This document shows, piece by piece, positions 6,987 to 14,979 of a stretch of DNA of 14,979 nt. A model generated the notes under the pieces. The model was not told the origin of the DNA. It was given only the letters and a program-made list of their open reading frames with translations, and ran no database searches. The stretch's first letter is position 1. Each line of letters begins with the position of its first letter. Source of the stretch: Alphaproteobacteria bacterium UBA2964 (GTDB taxonomy: Bacteria; Pseudomonadota; Alphaproteobacteria; MPNO01; UBA2964); the NCBI GenBank assembly GCA_002348425.1, contig DEBE01000118.1, forward strand, positions 1 to 14,979, in the 5' to 3' direction. The translations under genes were made by a program, and so were the position numbers.

Positions 6987-8701
6987 ATTTCGGCAAAACG
7001 CTTTTCTTCAAGAGTATAGCTAAATCTCGGTACTTCCGCCCATCCGCTAATAATTTCTTCATCTCGTAGCTCAAGGACCTGATTTTTCTCAAAATCAGGC
7101 GACGCCTCTGGAATGTCCTCTCTTTGATGAGCACCCCTACTTTCCGTGCGATTTATAGCAGACAAAGTAACAGACTCCGCACAAAGAAGACCTGCACGAA
7201 GTTCATACCAGTCTAATAGTGCTTGATTAAAGGGCTTATCGTCAGGAATAAAAACTCTATTTAAATCCTGTGTTTGCATTTCACGTATTCGAGCCAAACC
7301 TTGTTTAAGTTTTTCAGCGGTTCTAAAAAGACCAACTTTTTCCCACATTAACTCCTGCAATTCAGTCATCAGGGCTGTTGGACTTGGTTCGGAACGTTTA
7401 TTGGATTGAAGCTTCGGAGATATTCCAGAAAGAATATCCTTAGCTGCGTCTTCTTCAATTGGAACACGTTTTTTTAATTTGGAATACTGAGCACCAAATC
7501 GACCAGCGCGCTCACCGAAAACAAATGCCTCTGGAATGGCATTACCGGAAAGCCGGGTCGCACCATTTGCTCCGCCCACTGCTTCACCTGCAGCATATAG
7601 GCCCGGTACCCTCGTCTTCATTTCATTATCCACGCGTATTCCACCCATATGATAATGGGCAATAGGCGAAACTTCGATAGGGGATTTCTGCAGGTCTATT
7701 CCATTTTTAGCAAGACGACCAATCATTGGTCCGAATTTTTCTTTCATTATGTCTTCGTCAATGTGCTCAAAACTTAACCAAACCCCACCATGCGGTGATC
7801 CGCGTCCCTGTTCAACCTCTTTATATATTGCATAAGACGCGACATCCCGCCTTGCAGTATAAGTACCGCCATCTGAGGCGCCATAATTATGAATGAATTC
7901 TTCAAAATCACCATTGAGTAATCTGCCCCCGACTTTATATCGAAAGGGGTCCCACATGATAGGATCCATTCCTACCATTCGAGGAGCAAGGTGCCCAATC
8001 GGAAAAAATTGTACAAACTCCATATCGATTAGTTCTGCCCCTGCCCGTAGCGCCATCGAATAAGCTTCACCACCCATATTAATTGAGGCGCTGTTTCTTT
8101 TATAAAGCCGCGTCAATCCTCCTGCCGCTAAGATAATTGCAGAGGCCTCAATTATAACAGTCTCGCCACTCTCAACATCAATTGCCACAGCACCGACTGC
8201 CTCTTCGTCCTGCAACACAATCTCAATGACAGCCAATCCGCTTGCTCGTCTTATACCGGTGCGTTGAGCCACTTCACCTCTCAATGCACGGGCCACTGCC
8301 GGGCCGGTATTTAAATAATCAACATACACACATCGCTTAAGACCATGTCCAGGAGCGTGAACCTGTGTCATACGTCCATCTTCCCGTGCCCAACCGACTT
8401 TCCAATCATCCATTTGGTGAATCCTAGCAACCGATTCTTCGCAAAGGATTGCGGAAAGTTCTTCGTTACATAACCCATGACCAGCCTCAATTGTATCAGA
8501 CAAATGGTGTGTCCAATGATCAGGCTCTTCATGGCCAACTGCTGATGCGACCGTCATTTGTGCCATCACGGTCGCACCACCACGACTAATTAAACTTTTG
8601 TCGGCTAAAATGACGTCTACTCCATCACGAGCGGCTGCAATCGCCGCATACATTCCGGCGCCGCCGGCACCTATTACAAAAACATCCGTTGATATTTTCA
8701 T
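6983..8701 (-). CDS. SdhA/FrdA-like FAD-dependent oxidoreductase
   Basis: A 572-residue flavoprotein of the succinate dehydrogenase/fumarate reductase family. The FAD-binding Rossmann motif is GAGGAG (11-16). Substrate-domain features include HYHMGG (349-354; His349 aligns with the conserved HYxMGG His), Arg285 in RRDVAS and Arg383 in TRLSGN. Two positions differ from true SdhA. The region that carries the FAD-linked His reads RGGATVMAQ with Ala43 there, so FAD is probably not covalently bound. QFHPT reads QFFPI (231-235), with Phe233 replacing a substrate-binding His. Succinate or fumarate may therefore not be the substrate. No membrane-anchor genes are near, and the only partner is the overlapping ferredoxin gene, so a soluble two-subunit enzyme is likely. 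The ATG at 8699-8701 begins just before a classic N-terminus. L-aspartate oxidase is less likely given the ferredoxin partner. Confidence 0.88.
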   Translation of the reverse strand: MKISTDVFVIGAGGAGMYAAIAAARDGVDVILADKSLISRGGATVMAQMTVASAVGHEEPDHWTHHLSDTIEAGHGLCNEELSAILCEESVARIHQMDDWKVGWAREDGRMTQVHAPGHGLKRCVYVDYLNTGPAVARALRGEVAQRTGIRRASGLAVIEIVLQDEEAVGAVAIDVESGETVIIEASAIILAAGGLTRLYKRNSASINMGGEAYSMALRAGAELIDMEFVQFFPIGHLAPRMVGMDPIMWDPFRYKVGGRLLNGDFEEFIHNYGASDGGTYTARRDVASYAIYKEVEQGRGSPHGGVWLSFEHIDEDIMKEKFGPMIGRLAKNGIDLQKSPIEVSPIAHYHMGGIRVDNEMKTRVPGLYAAGEAVGGANGATRLSGNAIPEAFVFGERAGRFGAQYSKLKKRVPIEEDAAKDILSGISPKLQSNKRSEPSPTALMTELQELMWEKVGLFRTAEKLKQGLARIREMQTQDLNRVFIPDDKPFNQALLDWYELRAGLLCAESVTLSAINRTESRGAHQREDIPEASPDFEKNQVLELRDEEIISGWAEVPRFSYTLEEKRFAEI

Positions 8702-8828
8702 TTTTAAGTTTTTATCCCAAAATTCCGTTCGCGTTTATACACCGGGAACCATTTATTCACCAGCCTTAGAGCTTGCGCCAAACCGACCCGCTCGATATTT
8801 TTATAAATATTCCTTGAGGAGAGTAAAT
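8702..8828. promoter_or_regulatory. Divergent promoter region, flavoprotein and ferritin-like genes
   Basis: This 127-bp gap separates two genes transcribed away from each other, so it must carry promoters for both. On the plus strand TTGCGC (8773-8778), a 17-bp spacer and TATTTT (8796-8801) is a weak sigma-70-like candidate. It overlaps an AT inverted repeat ATATTT/AAATAT (8795-8800 and 8805-8810). GAGGAG (8816-8821) is a strong ribosome binding site for the plus-strand gene. No convincing promoter was found for the minus strand, where only a distant GGGA precedes the start codon. Confidence 0.35.
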
Positions 8829-9575
8829 ATGAATTTCAAGATGCAGCAACTTATAAATATCGGAACGCCCTACTGGGATGCTGAAGCAGAGATTGCGCGA
8901 AAATTTTATAAAACTGCTAAAAGAGATGATCACGCATTCTATTTACGAGCCCAGTTATGGAAAGAACTTAATCCCGTAGATGGTTTTTTTAACGGTCTAC
9001 ACAAGGAGTTAACCCAAGCTGCCGCTTTATTCCCGAAGGTTGGCAAAACTATAGATCGACACGATTATCTATTTCTACTGGACCAACTTGTTTCAGAGTA
9101 TAACCACTTTGTTTTGCTTGCTGATGTTTTAGAACATGTTCAAGGTCGAAAGCTTTCAAAACGAGATTTAAAACAACTTCCCCAAGAGAAAATACTAGGT
9201 GACATACGACGCCACCACGTAAACAAGGGTGGAAAAATTGGAAGGGCTGCAGTTGGTATAACGGAAGGAGGCGGTACAGCTTTATTCAGAGTCGGAAAAA
9301 ATTTAAAAGGAAGCAAAATTAACCAAATGACCGCCAAGGCTATGAAAATCATTTGGGAAGATGAAAAAGATCATTATATGGTACAAGCACAAATAGCCGC
9401 AAAAATAATTAAAACTAAATCAGATATGAGTAAAATGAGAGAAGCAATGTTAGAGGTCAGCTTGCAACGGGTTTGGATGCGGAATGAAATGTTTCAAAAT
9501 CCAATGACAAAGGAAGAAGTTGAAAATTATATTGATCGGCGAAAAAGATCTATTGAAAAAAAATATTTAAACTAG
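8829..9575 (+). CDS. Unrecognised protein, probable ferritin-like diiron four-helix bundle
   Basis: A 248-residue, basic, mostly helical protein without signal peptide or membrane segment; I do not recognise the family. Its acidic and histidine residues follow the diiron-carboxylate pattern of ferritin-like proteins: Glu60 in helix one, E90-Y-N-H93 in helix two, Glu146, then E179-K-D-H182 in helix four. The 30- and 33-residue spacings between each single Glu and its ExxH are close to those of bacterioferritins. Roles could be iron or manganese oxidation, oxygen or peroxide handling, or hydroxylation; nothing decides. The ATG at 8829 has GAGGAG seven bases upstream. A longer reading frame back to 8598 would run through the flavoprotein gene and is rejected. 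The stop TAG overlaps the pgk stop of the opposite strand in CTAG (9572-9575). Confidence 0.75.
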   Translation: MNFKMQQLINIGTPYWDAEAEIARKFYKTAKRDDHAFYLRAQLWKELNPVDGFFNGLHKELTQAAALFPKVGKTIDRHDYLFLLDQLVSEYNHFVLLADVLEHVQGRKLSKRDLKQLPQEKILGDIRRHHVNKGGKIGRAAVGITEGGGTALFRVGKNLKGSKINQMTAKAMKIIWEDEKDHYMVQAQIAAKIIKTKSDMSKMREAMLEVSLQRVWMRNEMFQNPMTKEEVENYIDRRKRSIEKKYLN

Positions 9576-10789
9576 CCAGTCGTCTCCAGAGCCGCAACTC
9601 CGGGTAGAACCCTTCCCTCTAGCCATTCCAGAAACGCCCCACCCGCCGTGGATACATAAGAGAATGAACCTAACGCTTTTGCAGAAGATAAGGCCGCAAC
9701 AGTATCGCCGCCTCCAGCTACCGATTTTAGAACACCGTCTACTGTAAGTTTTGCGACCGCCTGCGCTACAATATTTGTACCATTATCAAATGGTCTGACT
9801 TCAAAAGCCCCAAGCGGGCCATTCCAAATAACTGTTTTACAATCTCTTAGACTCTTAGCTATGGCACTAGCCGAACCTGCTCCAATATCAAGGATCATCG
9901 TCTCTTTCCGGACTGCCGCAACCGGTACCGTCTCGCTTGGGGCTCCAGCTTCAAACTTTTTTGCAATTACCACGTCGCTGGGCAAAATAATTTTACACCC
10001 TACCTCATCTGCATTTGCCATGACATCTCTGGCCGTACCTGACATATCAAATTCACACAACGACGCCCCGACGTCTGTTCCAAGCGCGTGCAAGAATGTA
10101 TTTGCCATAGCCCCACCAATAACCAAACGATCAACCTTGGGAACAAGATTACTTAAAACATCTAGTTTAGTTGATACTTTAGCACCTCCAACAACAGCAA
10201 GAACTGGTCGGTTGGGATTGCCCAGTGCCCCCTCGAGCGCTTCCAATTCTGCCTGCATTGAACGCCCTGCTGCTGAAGGCATTAACCGTGCAATACCTGC
10301 AGTAGAAGCGTGGGCGCGGTGTGCTGCTGAGAAAGCATCATTGACGTAGATATCTCCGAGTGATGCTAAAGCCTCGACAAAACCGGAATCATTATTTTCT
10401 TCACCGGGATGGAAACGTAGATTCTCCATCAATGCGACCCCACCATTTGGCAGTGCATTAATAGCTTTTACAGCTGCTTCACCTATACAACTCTCAATAA
10501 ATATCACCTCACGTCCACCTAGCGACTGCCGTAAAGACCCCAACAAAGGTTTTGTGGACATCTCAGGCACATGCATTCCCATTGGACGATCAAAATGGGA
10601 CATGACTATAACCTTGCAACCTCTGTTCGCCAGCTCAAGAATTGTTGGGGCCAACCTTTCAATTCGGGTTGCCTCTGTTACCAAGCCGTTACGCATCGGT
10701 ACATTAAGATCACCGCGCAACAACACACGGCAACCAGTAGAGTTCTTTTTTAAAGCTGACAGAGTATCAAGGGTTTCAAACTGCGGCAT
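9572..10789 (-). CDS. pgk: Phosphoglycerate kinase
   Basis: Interconverts 1,3-bisphosphoglycerate plus ADP and 3-phosphoglycerate plus ATP in glycolysis, gluconeogenesis or the Calvin cycle. The 405 residues have the usual length. RGDLNVP (25-31) and SHFDRP (64-69) belong to the N-terminal substrate-binding lobe, with ENLRF (122-126). The nucleotide lobe has GGAKVSTK (201-208), GPLGAFE (324-330), GGGDT (359-363) and STAGGA (380-385). SHFDRP and STAGGA each differ by one residue from the common SHxGRP and STGGGA, without loss of a known catalytic residue. Third gene of a tkt-gap-pgk operon, 26 bp after gap. The AT-rich spacer shows no Shine-Dalgarno sequence, so initiation may depend on coupling with gap or on an unstructured leader. 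It ends tail-to-tail with the ferritin-like gene. Confidence 0.97.
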   Translation of the reverse strand: MPQFETLDTLSALKKNSTGCRVLLRGDLNVPMRNGLVTEATRIERLAPTILELANRGCKVIVMSHFDRPMGMHVPEMSTKPLLGSLRQSLGGREVIFIESCIGEAAVKAINALPNGGVALMENLRFHPGEENNDSGFVEALASLGDIYVNDAFSAAHRAHASTAGIARLMPSAAGRSMQAELEALEGALGNPNRPVLAVVGGAKVSTKLDVLSNLVPKVDRLVIGGAMANTFLHALGTDVGASLCEFDMSGTARDVMANADEVGCKIILPSDVVIAKKFEAGAPSETVPVAAVRKETMILDIGAGSASAIAKSLRDCKTVIWNGPLGAFEVRPFDNGTNIVAQAVAKLTVDGVLKSVAGGGDTVAALSSAKALGSFSYVSTAGGAFLEWLEGRVLPGVAALETTG

Positions 10790-10815
10790 AGAAAAATCAA
10801 TATATTATTATTGAA

Positions 10816-11826
10816 TCAACCTAACTTACCCATCATTACCGCCGTATCTGACATACGGTTTGAAAAACCCCATTCATTATCATACCAAGAAGCAACGCGA
10901 CAAAGTTTTCCCTCGATGACCTGTGTTTGGGTAAGATCAAAAATTGAGCTAGCCGCATTATGATTAAAATCTGATGAAACCAAAGGCTCATCATTAGTTA
11001 TCAGAATTTTTTTAAACGTCGCAGAGCCGGCTGCTTTGATTATAGCTTTATTTATTTCTTCAACTGAAGTCTTACGTTTTGCCGTAAAATTGAGATCGAC
11101 AATGGAAACATTGGCCGTTGGTACCCTTATAGACGTGCCATCCAGTTTTCCATTTAGCTCTGGTAAAACTAAGCCAACAGCTTTAGCTGCACCGGTTGAA
11201 GTGGGTATCATTGAATAAGCAGCTGCCCTTGCCCGGCGGGGATCGGGATGTAAAGTATCCTGCAAACGCTGATCACCAGTATAAGCGTGAATTGTTGTCA
11301 TATAACCCTGCTGTATTCCTATTGCTTTATGCAAAACCGCCGCTACTGGTGCTAAACAGTTGGTAGTACAGGATGCATTAGAGACTACTGTGTGGCTTTT
11401 TCTAAGCTTTTTGTCATTTACACCACAAACTACTGTCAAATCCTCGCCCGTTGCTGGCGCAGAAATTAGTACCTTCTTGGCACCGGCTGCAATATGAGCT
11501 TCAGCATGTTCGCGTTTGGTAAAAATCCCAGTGCACTCGAGAACAACATCAATCCCAAGTTTACCCCAAGGGAGTTGCGCCGGATCACGTTCAGCAAAAA
11601 CCTTAATGGTGCCTTTACCAATATTAATGCCCGTTTTTGTGGCCCTTACTTTTCCCGGAAATGGGCCATGAATAGTGTCGCGCTGCAGCAATAAGGCATT
11701 CGCTTCAACACTACCTAGATCGTTAATCGCAACAAACTCAATATCCCTACGTTTACTTTCATAGGCTGCACGTAAAACTAATCTTCCTATTCTTCCAAAC
11801 CCGTTGATGGCCACCCTTACTGCCAT
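10816..11826 (-). CDS. gap: Glyceraldehyde-3-phosphate dehydrogenase, type I
   Basis: Oxidative phosphorylation of glyceraldehyde-3-phosphate to 1,3-bisphosphoglycerate, or the reverse. The 336 residues show the Rossmann start NGFGRIGR (8-15), the catalytic ASCTTNC with Cys153, and His180 in TIHAYTGDQ. Asp36 in INDLG usually goes with NAD preference. However, the LP pair that follows GDQRxxD in strictly NAD-dependent glycolytic enzymes reads TL (191-192), as in many enzymes able to use NADP, so cofactor use is open. GGAGGA (11831-11836 on this strand) lies four bases before the ATG at 11824-11826. Located 24 bp after tkt and 26 bp before pgk, it is the middle gene of the operon. Confidence 0.97.
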   Translation of the reverse strand: MAVRVAINGFGRIGRLVLRAAYESKRRDIEFVAINDLGSVEANALLLQRDTIHGPFPGKVRATKTGINIGKGTIKVFAERDPAQLPWGKLGIDVVLECTGIFTKREHAEAHIAAGAKKVLISAPATGEDLTVVCGVNDKKLRKSHTVVSNASCTTNCLAPVAAVLHKAIGIQQGYMTTIHAYTGDQRLQDTLHPDPRRARAAAYSMIPTSTGAAKAVGLVLPELNGKLDGTSIRVPTANVSIVDLNFTAKRKTSVEEINKAIIKAAGSATFKKILITNDEPLVSSDFNHNAASSIFDLTQTQVIEGKLCRVASWYDNEWGFSNRMSDTAVMMGKLG

Positions 11827-11830
11827 AATA

Positions 11831-11836
11831 TCCTCC
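11831..11836 (-). promoter_or_regulatory. Strong ribosome binding site of gap
   Basis: The minus strand reads GGAGGA four bases before the gap ATG. It is the strongest Shine-Dalgarno match in the tkt-gap-pgk operon, in contrast to pgk, which has none. A 10-bp palindrome AGTTATAACT (11843-11852) overlaps the tkt stop just upstream. Confidence 0.75.
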
Positions 11837-11850
11837 GTACTAAGTTATAA

Positions 11851-13827
11851 CTATAATCGCTTTTTAACCGCAAGCACGACCTCATCAGCGGTTATTTTAA
11901 AATGGCTAAACAAATCCCCGGCCGGCGCGGATGCACCAAAACTTGACATGCCGATGAATACACCGTCAGGACCAATGTATTTTTCCCAGCCCATAGAAAT
12001 AGCTGCTTCAATCGCAACTTTAAAAGTGTTTTCTCCGAGGACAGTTAAACGGTAGTCATCAGTTTGCTCATCAAACAATTCCCAACAGGGCAATGAAACA
12101 ACATTAGAAGTAATTCCATCCCTCGCCAGTAGCTCCTGCGCTTTAATGGCTACCGAAACTTCCGAACCCGTCGCTATCAAGGTAACTGTCGCCGGGCTCT
12201 CCGCTTTGGAGATTATATAACCGCCCCTGGCACAATGATTTTGGCCACTGCAATCCTTTCTAACGGTTGGGACACCTTGCCGAGTAAGTGCAATAGCCGA
12301 TGGCGTACTTTCAGCGGATATAGCTAATTCCCAACACTCTGCCACCTCTACCGCATCCGCGGGGCGAAAAACTCTTAAATTTGGTATAGCCCTCAAACTC
12401 GCCAAGGTTTCAACAGGTTGATGGGTTGGTCCATCTTCGCCAAGTCCAATAGAGTCATGGGTAAGTACATGAATTACACGCTGCCGCATCAGAGCAGACA
12501 ACCTTAAAGCTGGCCGGAGGTAATCAGCAAATACAAGGAAAGTACCAGCATATGGAATAATACCTCCATGCTGTGCTAAACCATTCATCACCGCGGCCAT
12601 TCCATGTTCGCGAATACCGTAATGGATATATCGACCATCAAATTCGTTCTTAGATATAGAGATCATGTTGGATGTTCGCGTATTTACGGAGCCAGTAAGA
12701 TCAGCAGAGCCTCCCATCAGCTCTGGTACATCAGCAATTAATTTTTCTAAAACCGCCCCTGAAGAAACACGGGTTGCCTGATTAGGAGTATTGGATATAA
12801 ATTCATTTTTGATGTCGTGTATGGCCTTTTCCCAACCCACAGGCAAACCACCCGAAACTGCACGCTGAAACTGCTCCCTAATGTTTGAGTCACAACTTGC
12901 AAGGCGTTTTTCCCAAGCTAGGCGCTCTCCTGATCCTCGCTCTCCAGCCTCGCGCCATACGGACATAATTTCATCTGGAACTTCAAATGGCGCATATGGC
13001 CAACTTATTTTTTCTCTCACCCCTGCAATCTCTTCATCGCCCAAGGGTGCACCATGCGACCCGGCAGTCCCCGCTTTGGTGGGTGCCCCGTAGGCAATTG
13101 TAGTTTTACAGGCAATCAATGAAGGTTGCTCTTCGTCTCTTGCAGCTTTTATGGCTGCAGTGACAGCCTCCGCATTGTGGCCATCCACAACACTGGTATG
13201 CCAACCATAAGAGGCAAACCTTGCAGGAACATTATCTGACCACGCTAAATCGGTACTACCGTCTATGGAAATCCCATTATCATCATACAACACAATCAGG
13301 CGTGAAAGCCCAAGATGTCCAGCGAATGAGGCGGCTTCGTGGCTAATTCCTTCCATGAGATCACCATCGCCAGCGATCACATAGGTATAATGATCGACTA
13401 TATCTGCACTGAAACGCGAAGCCAGTATGCGTTCGGCTAACGCCATACCAACTGCAGTCGAAATTCCCTGACCTAATGGGCCAGTGGTGGTCTCTATGCC
13501 TGCTGCATGACCATATTCGGGATGTCCGGCCGTTTTACTTCCTAATTGTCGGAAGTTTTTGATCTCATTGATATCAATATCTGAATAACCAGTGAGATAA
13601 AGAAGGGCATAGAGAAGCATCGAACCGTGTCCCGCAGACAAAATAAACCTATCACGATCAGCCCAATCGGGATTTGATGCATCATATTTAAGAAACCGGG
13701 TAAATAGTATTGTGGCTACATCCGCCATGCCCATAGGCATGCCTGGATGGCCAGAGTTAGCCATCTGAACAGCGTCCATCGCTAGAGCACGGATAACGTT
13801 AGCAAGATCTTTTTGTTCGACAGTCAC
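11851..13827 (-). CDS. tkt: Transketolase
   Basis: Thiamine-diphosphate enzyme that moves two-carbon ketol units between sugar phosphates in the pentose phosphate pathway or Calvin cycle. The 658 residues are normal length. The ThDP domain has NSGHPGMPMG (24-33), SAGHGS (64-69) and the GDGD motif (153-156) ending near Asn184. The pyrimidine-binding domain has GIREHGM with the catalytic Glu407, and DGPTHQP lies further on. The start is GTG at 13827-13825; it gives the canonical N-terminus, no in-frame ATG lies near upstream, and a weak GGA precedes it. First gene of tkt-gap-pgk. The upstream neighbour is a fatty-acid or phenylacetate oxidation gene; the zapA gene that precedes tkt in some Alphaproteobacteria is not here. 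Confidence 0.97.
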   Translation of the reverse strand: MTVEQKDLANVIRALAMDAVQMANSGHPGMPMGMADVATILFTRFLKYDASNPDWADRDRFILSAGHGSMLLYALLYLTGYSDIDINEIKNFRQLGSKTAGHPEYGHAAGIETTTGPLGQGISTAVGMALAERILASRFSADIVDHYTYVIAGDGDLMEGISHEAASFAGHLGLSRLIVLYDDNGISIDGSTDLAWSDNVPARFASYGWHTSVVDGHNAEAVTAAIKAARDEEQPSLIACKTTIAYGAPTKAGTAGSHGAPLGDEEIAGVREKISWPYAPFEVPDEIMSVWREAGERGSGERLAWEKRLASCDSNIREQFQRAVSGGLPVGWEKAIHDIKNEFISNTPNQATRVSSGAVLEKLIADVPELMGGSADLTGSVNTRTSNMISISKNEFDGRYIHYGIREHGMAAVMNGLAQHGGIIPYAGTFLVFADYLRPALRLSALMRQRVIHVLTHDSIGLGEDGPTHQPVETLASLRAIPNLRVFRPADAVEVAECWELAISAESTPSAIALTRQGVPTVRKDCSGQNHCARGGYIISKAESPATVTLIATGSEVSVAIKAQELLARDGITSNVVSLPCWELFDEQTDDYRLTVLGENTFKVAIEAAISMGWEKYIGPDGVFIGMSSFGASAPAGDLFSHFKITADEVVLAVKKRL

Positions 13828-13964
13828 AATTTTTCCGAAGTTAAGTTGTTCAATGTTATTCTTCTATTATTCAGTTTTTAAAAAACTTCATACTTAAATT
13901 TATACAGTTTATATTAACGCGAATCGTTCTGAGGTTGGAGTCACACTGATAAAAGAATTCTACA
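13828..13964 (-). promoter_or_regulatory. Likely promoter region of the tkt-gap-pgk operon
   Basis: This 137-bp AT-rich gap lies between the end of the acyl-CoA dehydrogenase gene and the tkt start, both on the minus strand. Two TATAAA-like boxes can be read on the minus strand within about 13898-13916 (TAATATAAACTGTATAAAT), but neither has a recognisable -35 element 16-18 bases upstream. A near-palindrome AGTTTTTAAAAAACT (about 13873-13887) is entirely A/T in its core and too weak to count as a terminator. The promoter location is inferred mainly from gene spacing. Confidence 0.35.
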
Positions 13965-14979
13965 TTAATTCTCCGTTGTCAAAAGTGAAACGCCAAGTAA
14001 AGCTCGACGTTTCAACCATGGACTTGCCCGATATCGTGGATCCCCATAAAAGTCGTACATCGCATTTAGTATCTTCAATACTCGCTTAGCACCAACATTA
14101 TCGCCCATAGATAAAGGGCCCATTGGGTAGCCTAGGCCCAAGGTCACCGCCTTATCAATATCCGATGGGCTAGCAATTCTTTGCTGTGCAATGTCACAAG
14201 CAATGTTGACGATAGTTGCAACAACTCGCTGATTTACAAAACCCGGACTATCATGAATTACCGTTACGGTGTGACCGTCAGCGGCTAGTGCCGCATGAAC
14301 TAAATCACGAAGATCCGGATCAGAAACTGGTGTACTCATGAGCGTACGCCGGCCATCCAATCCGAATAAAGTATCAACACCAAATGAACGTTCCGCTTCA
14401 ACTCCCTCCGTTGTAGCCGCACTGGTTACATCGGATCCAGTCGGCGTAAATAAACATAGACTTCGTTTTGATGGTTTTTGGCCCTTATCAATTTCGATCA
14501 CTTCACGCAAAGCACTTATAAGTAGATCATGCCCTTCTGGCTCGGCTTTGCTAATCCATATAGATTCTGGCATTACTTCTGGAGCATCTTCCTCCAAATT
14601 CTGCATCTTCTTATTATCTTTATAGGTATAAAAACCCCGCCCGGTTTTACGACCATGCAAACCCGCCACTGAACGTTGAAGGGTCAAGGGGTTAGGACGA
14701 AAACGTGGTTCTCCATAAAATTGTTGGTAAATAGACTCCATAACCGGGTGAGATACATCTAGCCCAGTTGTATCCATAAGCTCAAATGGACCCATACGAA
14801 AATTTGGCCCTCCCTCCCGCAGGAGATCATCAACACCCGAAAAATTTGTGATTCCTTCTGACACAATGCGGACCCCTTCCGTATTAAGTCCTCGGCCAGC
14901 ATGATTAACCAAAAACCCAGGTGTATCTTTTGCGCGAACAGGCTCATGTCCAACGCGCCTAGAAATTCTGACCAATATT
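13965..14979 (-). CDS. 3-hydroxyacyl-CoA dehydrogenase, PaaH type, 5' part cut by the window edge
   Basis: NAD-dependent oxidation of 3-hydroxyacyl-CoA, in beta-oxidation or the phenylacetate pathway. About 338 C-terminal residues are visible; the NAD-binding N-terminal Rossmann domain (roughly 170 residues) lies beyond the right edge. The frame is open to the edge, so the TTG near 14975 is an internal Leu codon rather than the start. Two copies of the 3HCDH C-terminal domain are present, counted from that codon: one begins at TPGFLVN (18-24) with GPFELMD and ends in GRKTGRGFY. The second begins at SPGFVNQ (243-249) with DKAVTLGLGYPMGPL. A PaaH-type middle region joins them. This double-domain layout separates it from short FadB2-type enzymes. 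Neighbouring pathway genes are outside the window, so the pathway is undecided. Confidence 0.9.
   Translation of the reverse strand, partial: ILVRISRRVGHEPVRAKDTPGFLVNHAGRGLNTEGVRIVSEGITNFSGVDDLLREGGPNFRMGPFELMDTTGLDVSHPVMESIYQQFYGEPRFRPNPLTLQRSVAGLHGRKTGRGFYTYKDNKKMQNLEEDAPEVMPESIWISKAEPEGHDLLISALREVIEIDKGQKPSKRSLCLFTPTGSDVTSAATTEGVEAERSFGVDTLFGLDGRRTLMSTPVSDPDLRDLVHAALAADGHTVTVIHDSPGFVNQRVVATIVNIACDIAQQRIASPSDIDKAVTLGLGYPMGPLSMGDNVGAKRVLKILNAMYDFYGDPRYRASPWLKRRALLGVSLLTTEN

Noticed and set aside
6983..8701. Identification as L-aspartate oxidase (NadB) or true SdhA
   Set aside because: There are no nad genes nearby and it is coupled to a ferredoxin; against SdhA, the FAD-linking His and QFHPT His are missing and no membrane anchors are present.
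8598..8828. Upstream extension of the ferritin-like reading frame by 77 codons
   Set aside because: It overlaps the start of the divergent flavoprotein gene, and the ATG at 8829 has a strong ribosome binding site.
9861..10349. 162-codon open frame opposite pgk
   Set aside because: It is antisense to a clear pgk coding sequence, has no recognisable domain and no ribosome binding site.
13873..13887. AGTTTTTAAAAAACT palindrome upstream of tkt as a terminator
   Set aside because: The stem is nearly all A/T with no loop and no GC-rich part; it is more likely AT-rich promoter DNA.

Overview
The window looks like chromosomal DNA of a moderately AT-rich alphaproteobacterium. The evidence is the run dapF-mtaB-ftsY and the run tkt-gap-pgk, both typical alphaproteobacterial gene orders, plus housekeeping proteins of alphaproteobacterial type. 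No tRNA, rRNA, CRISPR array, phage gene or insertion sequence is visible. I cannot fix genus or family; a marine or other low-GC lineage is a guess from base composition.

Layout. (1) Positions 206-4119, plus strand: a protein with the fold of PPP-type phosphatases whose metal-binding residues are nearly all replaced, then dapF (lysine/peptidoglycan precursor), mtaB (tRNA methylthiolation) and ftsY (signal-recognition-particle receptor). The last three are tightly packed: mtaB starts on the base after the dapF stop, and mtaB and ftsY share an ATGA overlap. (2) Positions 4287-9575: four genes that look like an accessory redox block between two housekeeping blocks. They are a lone molybdopterin-binding large subunit of the xanthine dehydrogenase/CO dehydrogenase superfamily (plus); convergent to it, an SdhA-like flavoprotein and a stand-alone SdhB-like [2Fe-2S] ferredoxin domain with an ATGA overlap (minus); and, divergent from those, an unrecognised protein with the residue pattern of a ferritin-like diiron four-helix bundle (plus). 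(3) Positions 9572-13827, minus strand: the carbon-metabolism operon tkt-gap-pgk (transketolase, GAPDH, phosphoglycerate kinase), spaced 24-26 bp. (4) Positions 13965 to the right edge, minus strand: the C-terminal two thirds of a PaaH-type 3-hydroxyacyl-CoA dehydrogenase.

The parts most worth a second look are the catalytically stripped PPP-like protein at the left, and the redox block, where three oxidoreductase components are each encoded without their usual partners: no FAD and two-cluster Fe-S subunits beside the molybdenum subunit, no [4Fe-4S]/[3Fe-4S] domain and no membrane anchor with the SdhA-like protein. Whether these redox genes work together is inference only. All calls come from reading motifs by eye; no database search was run.
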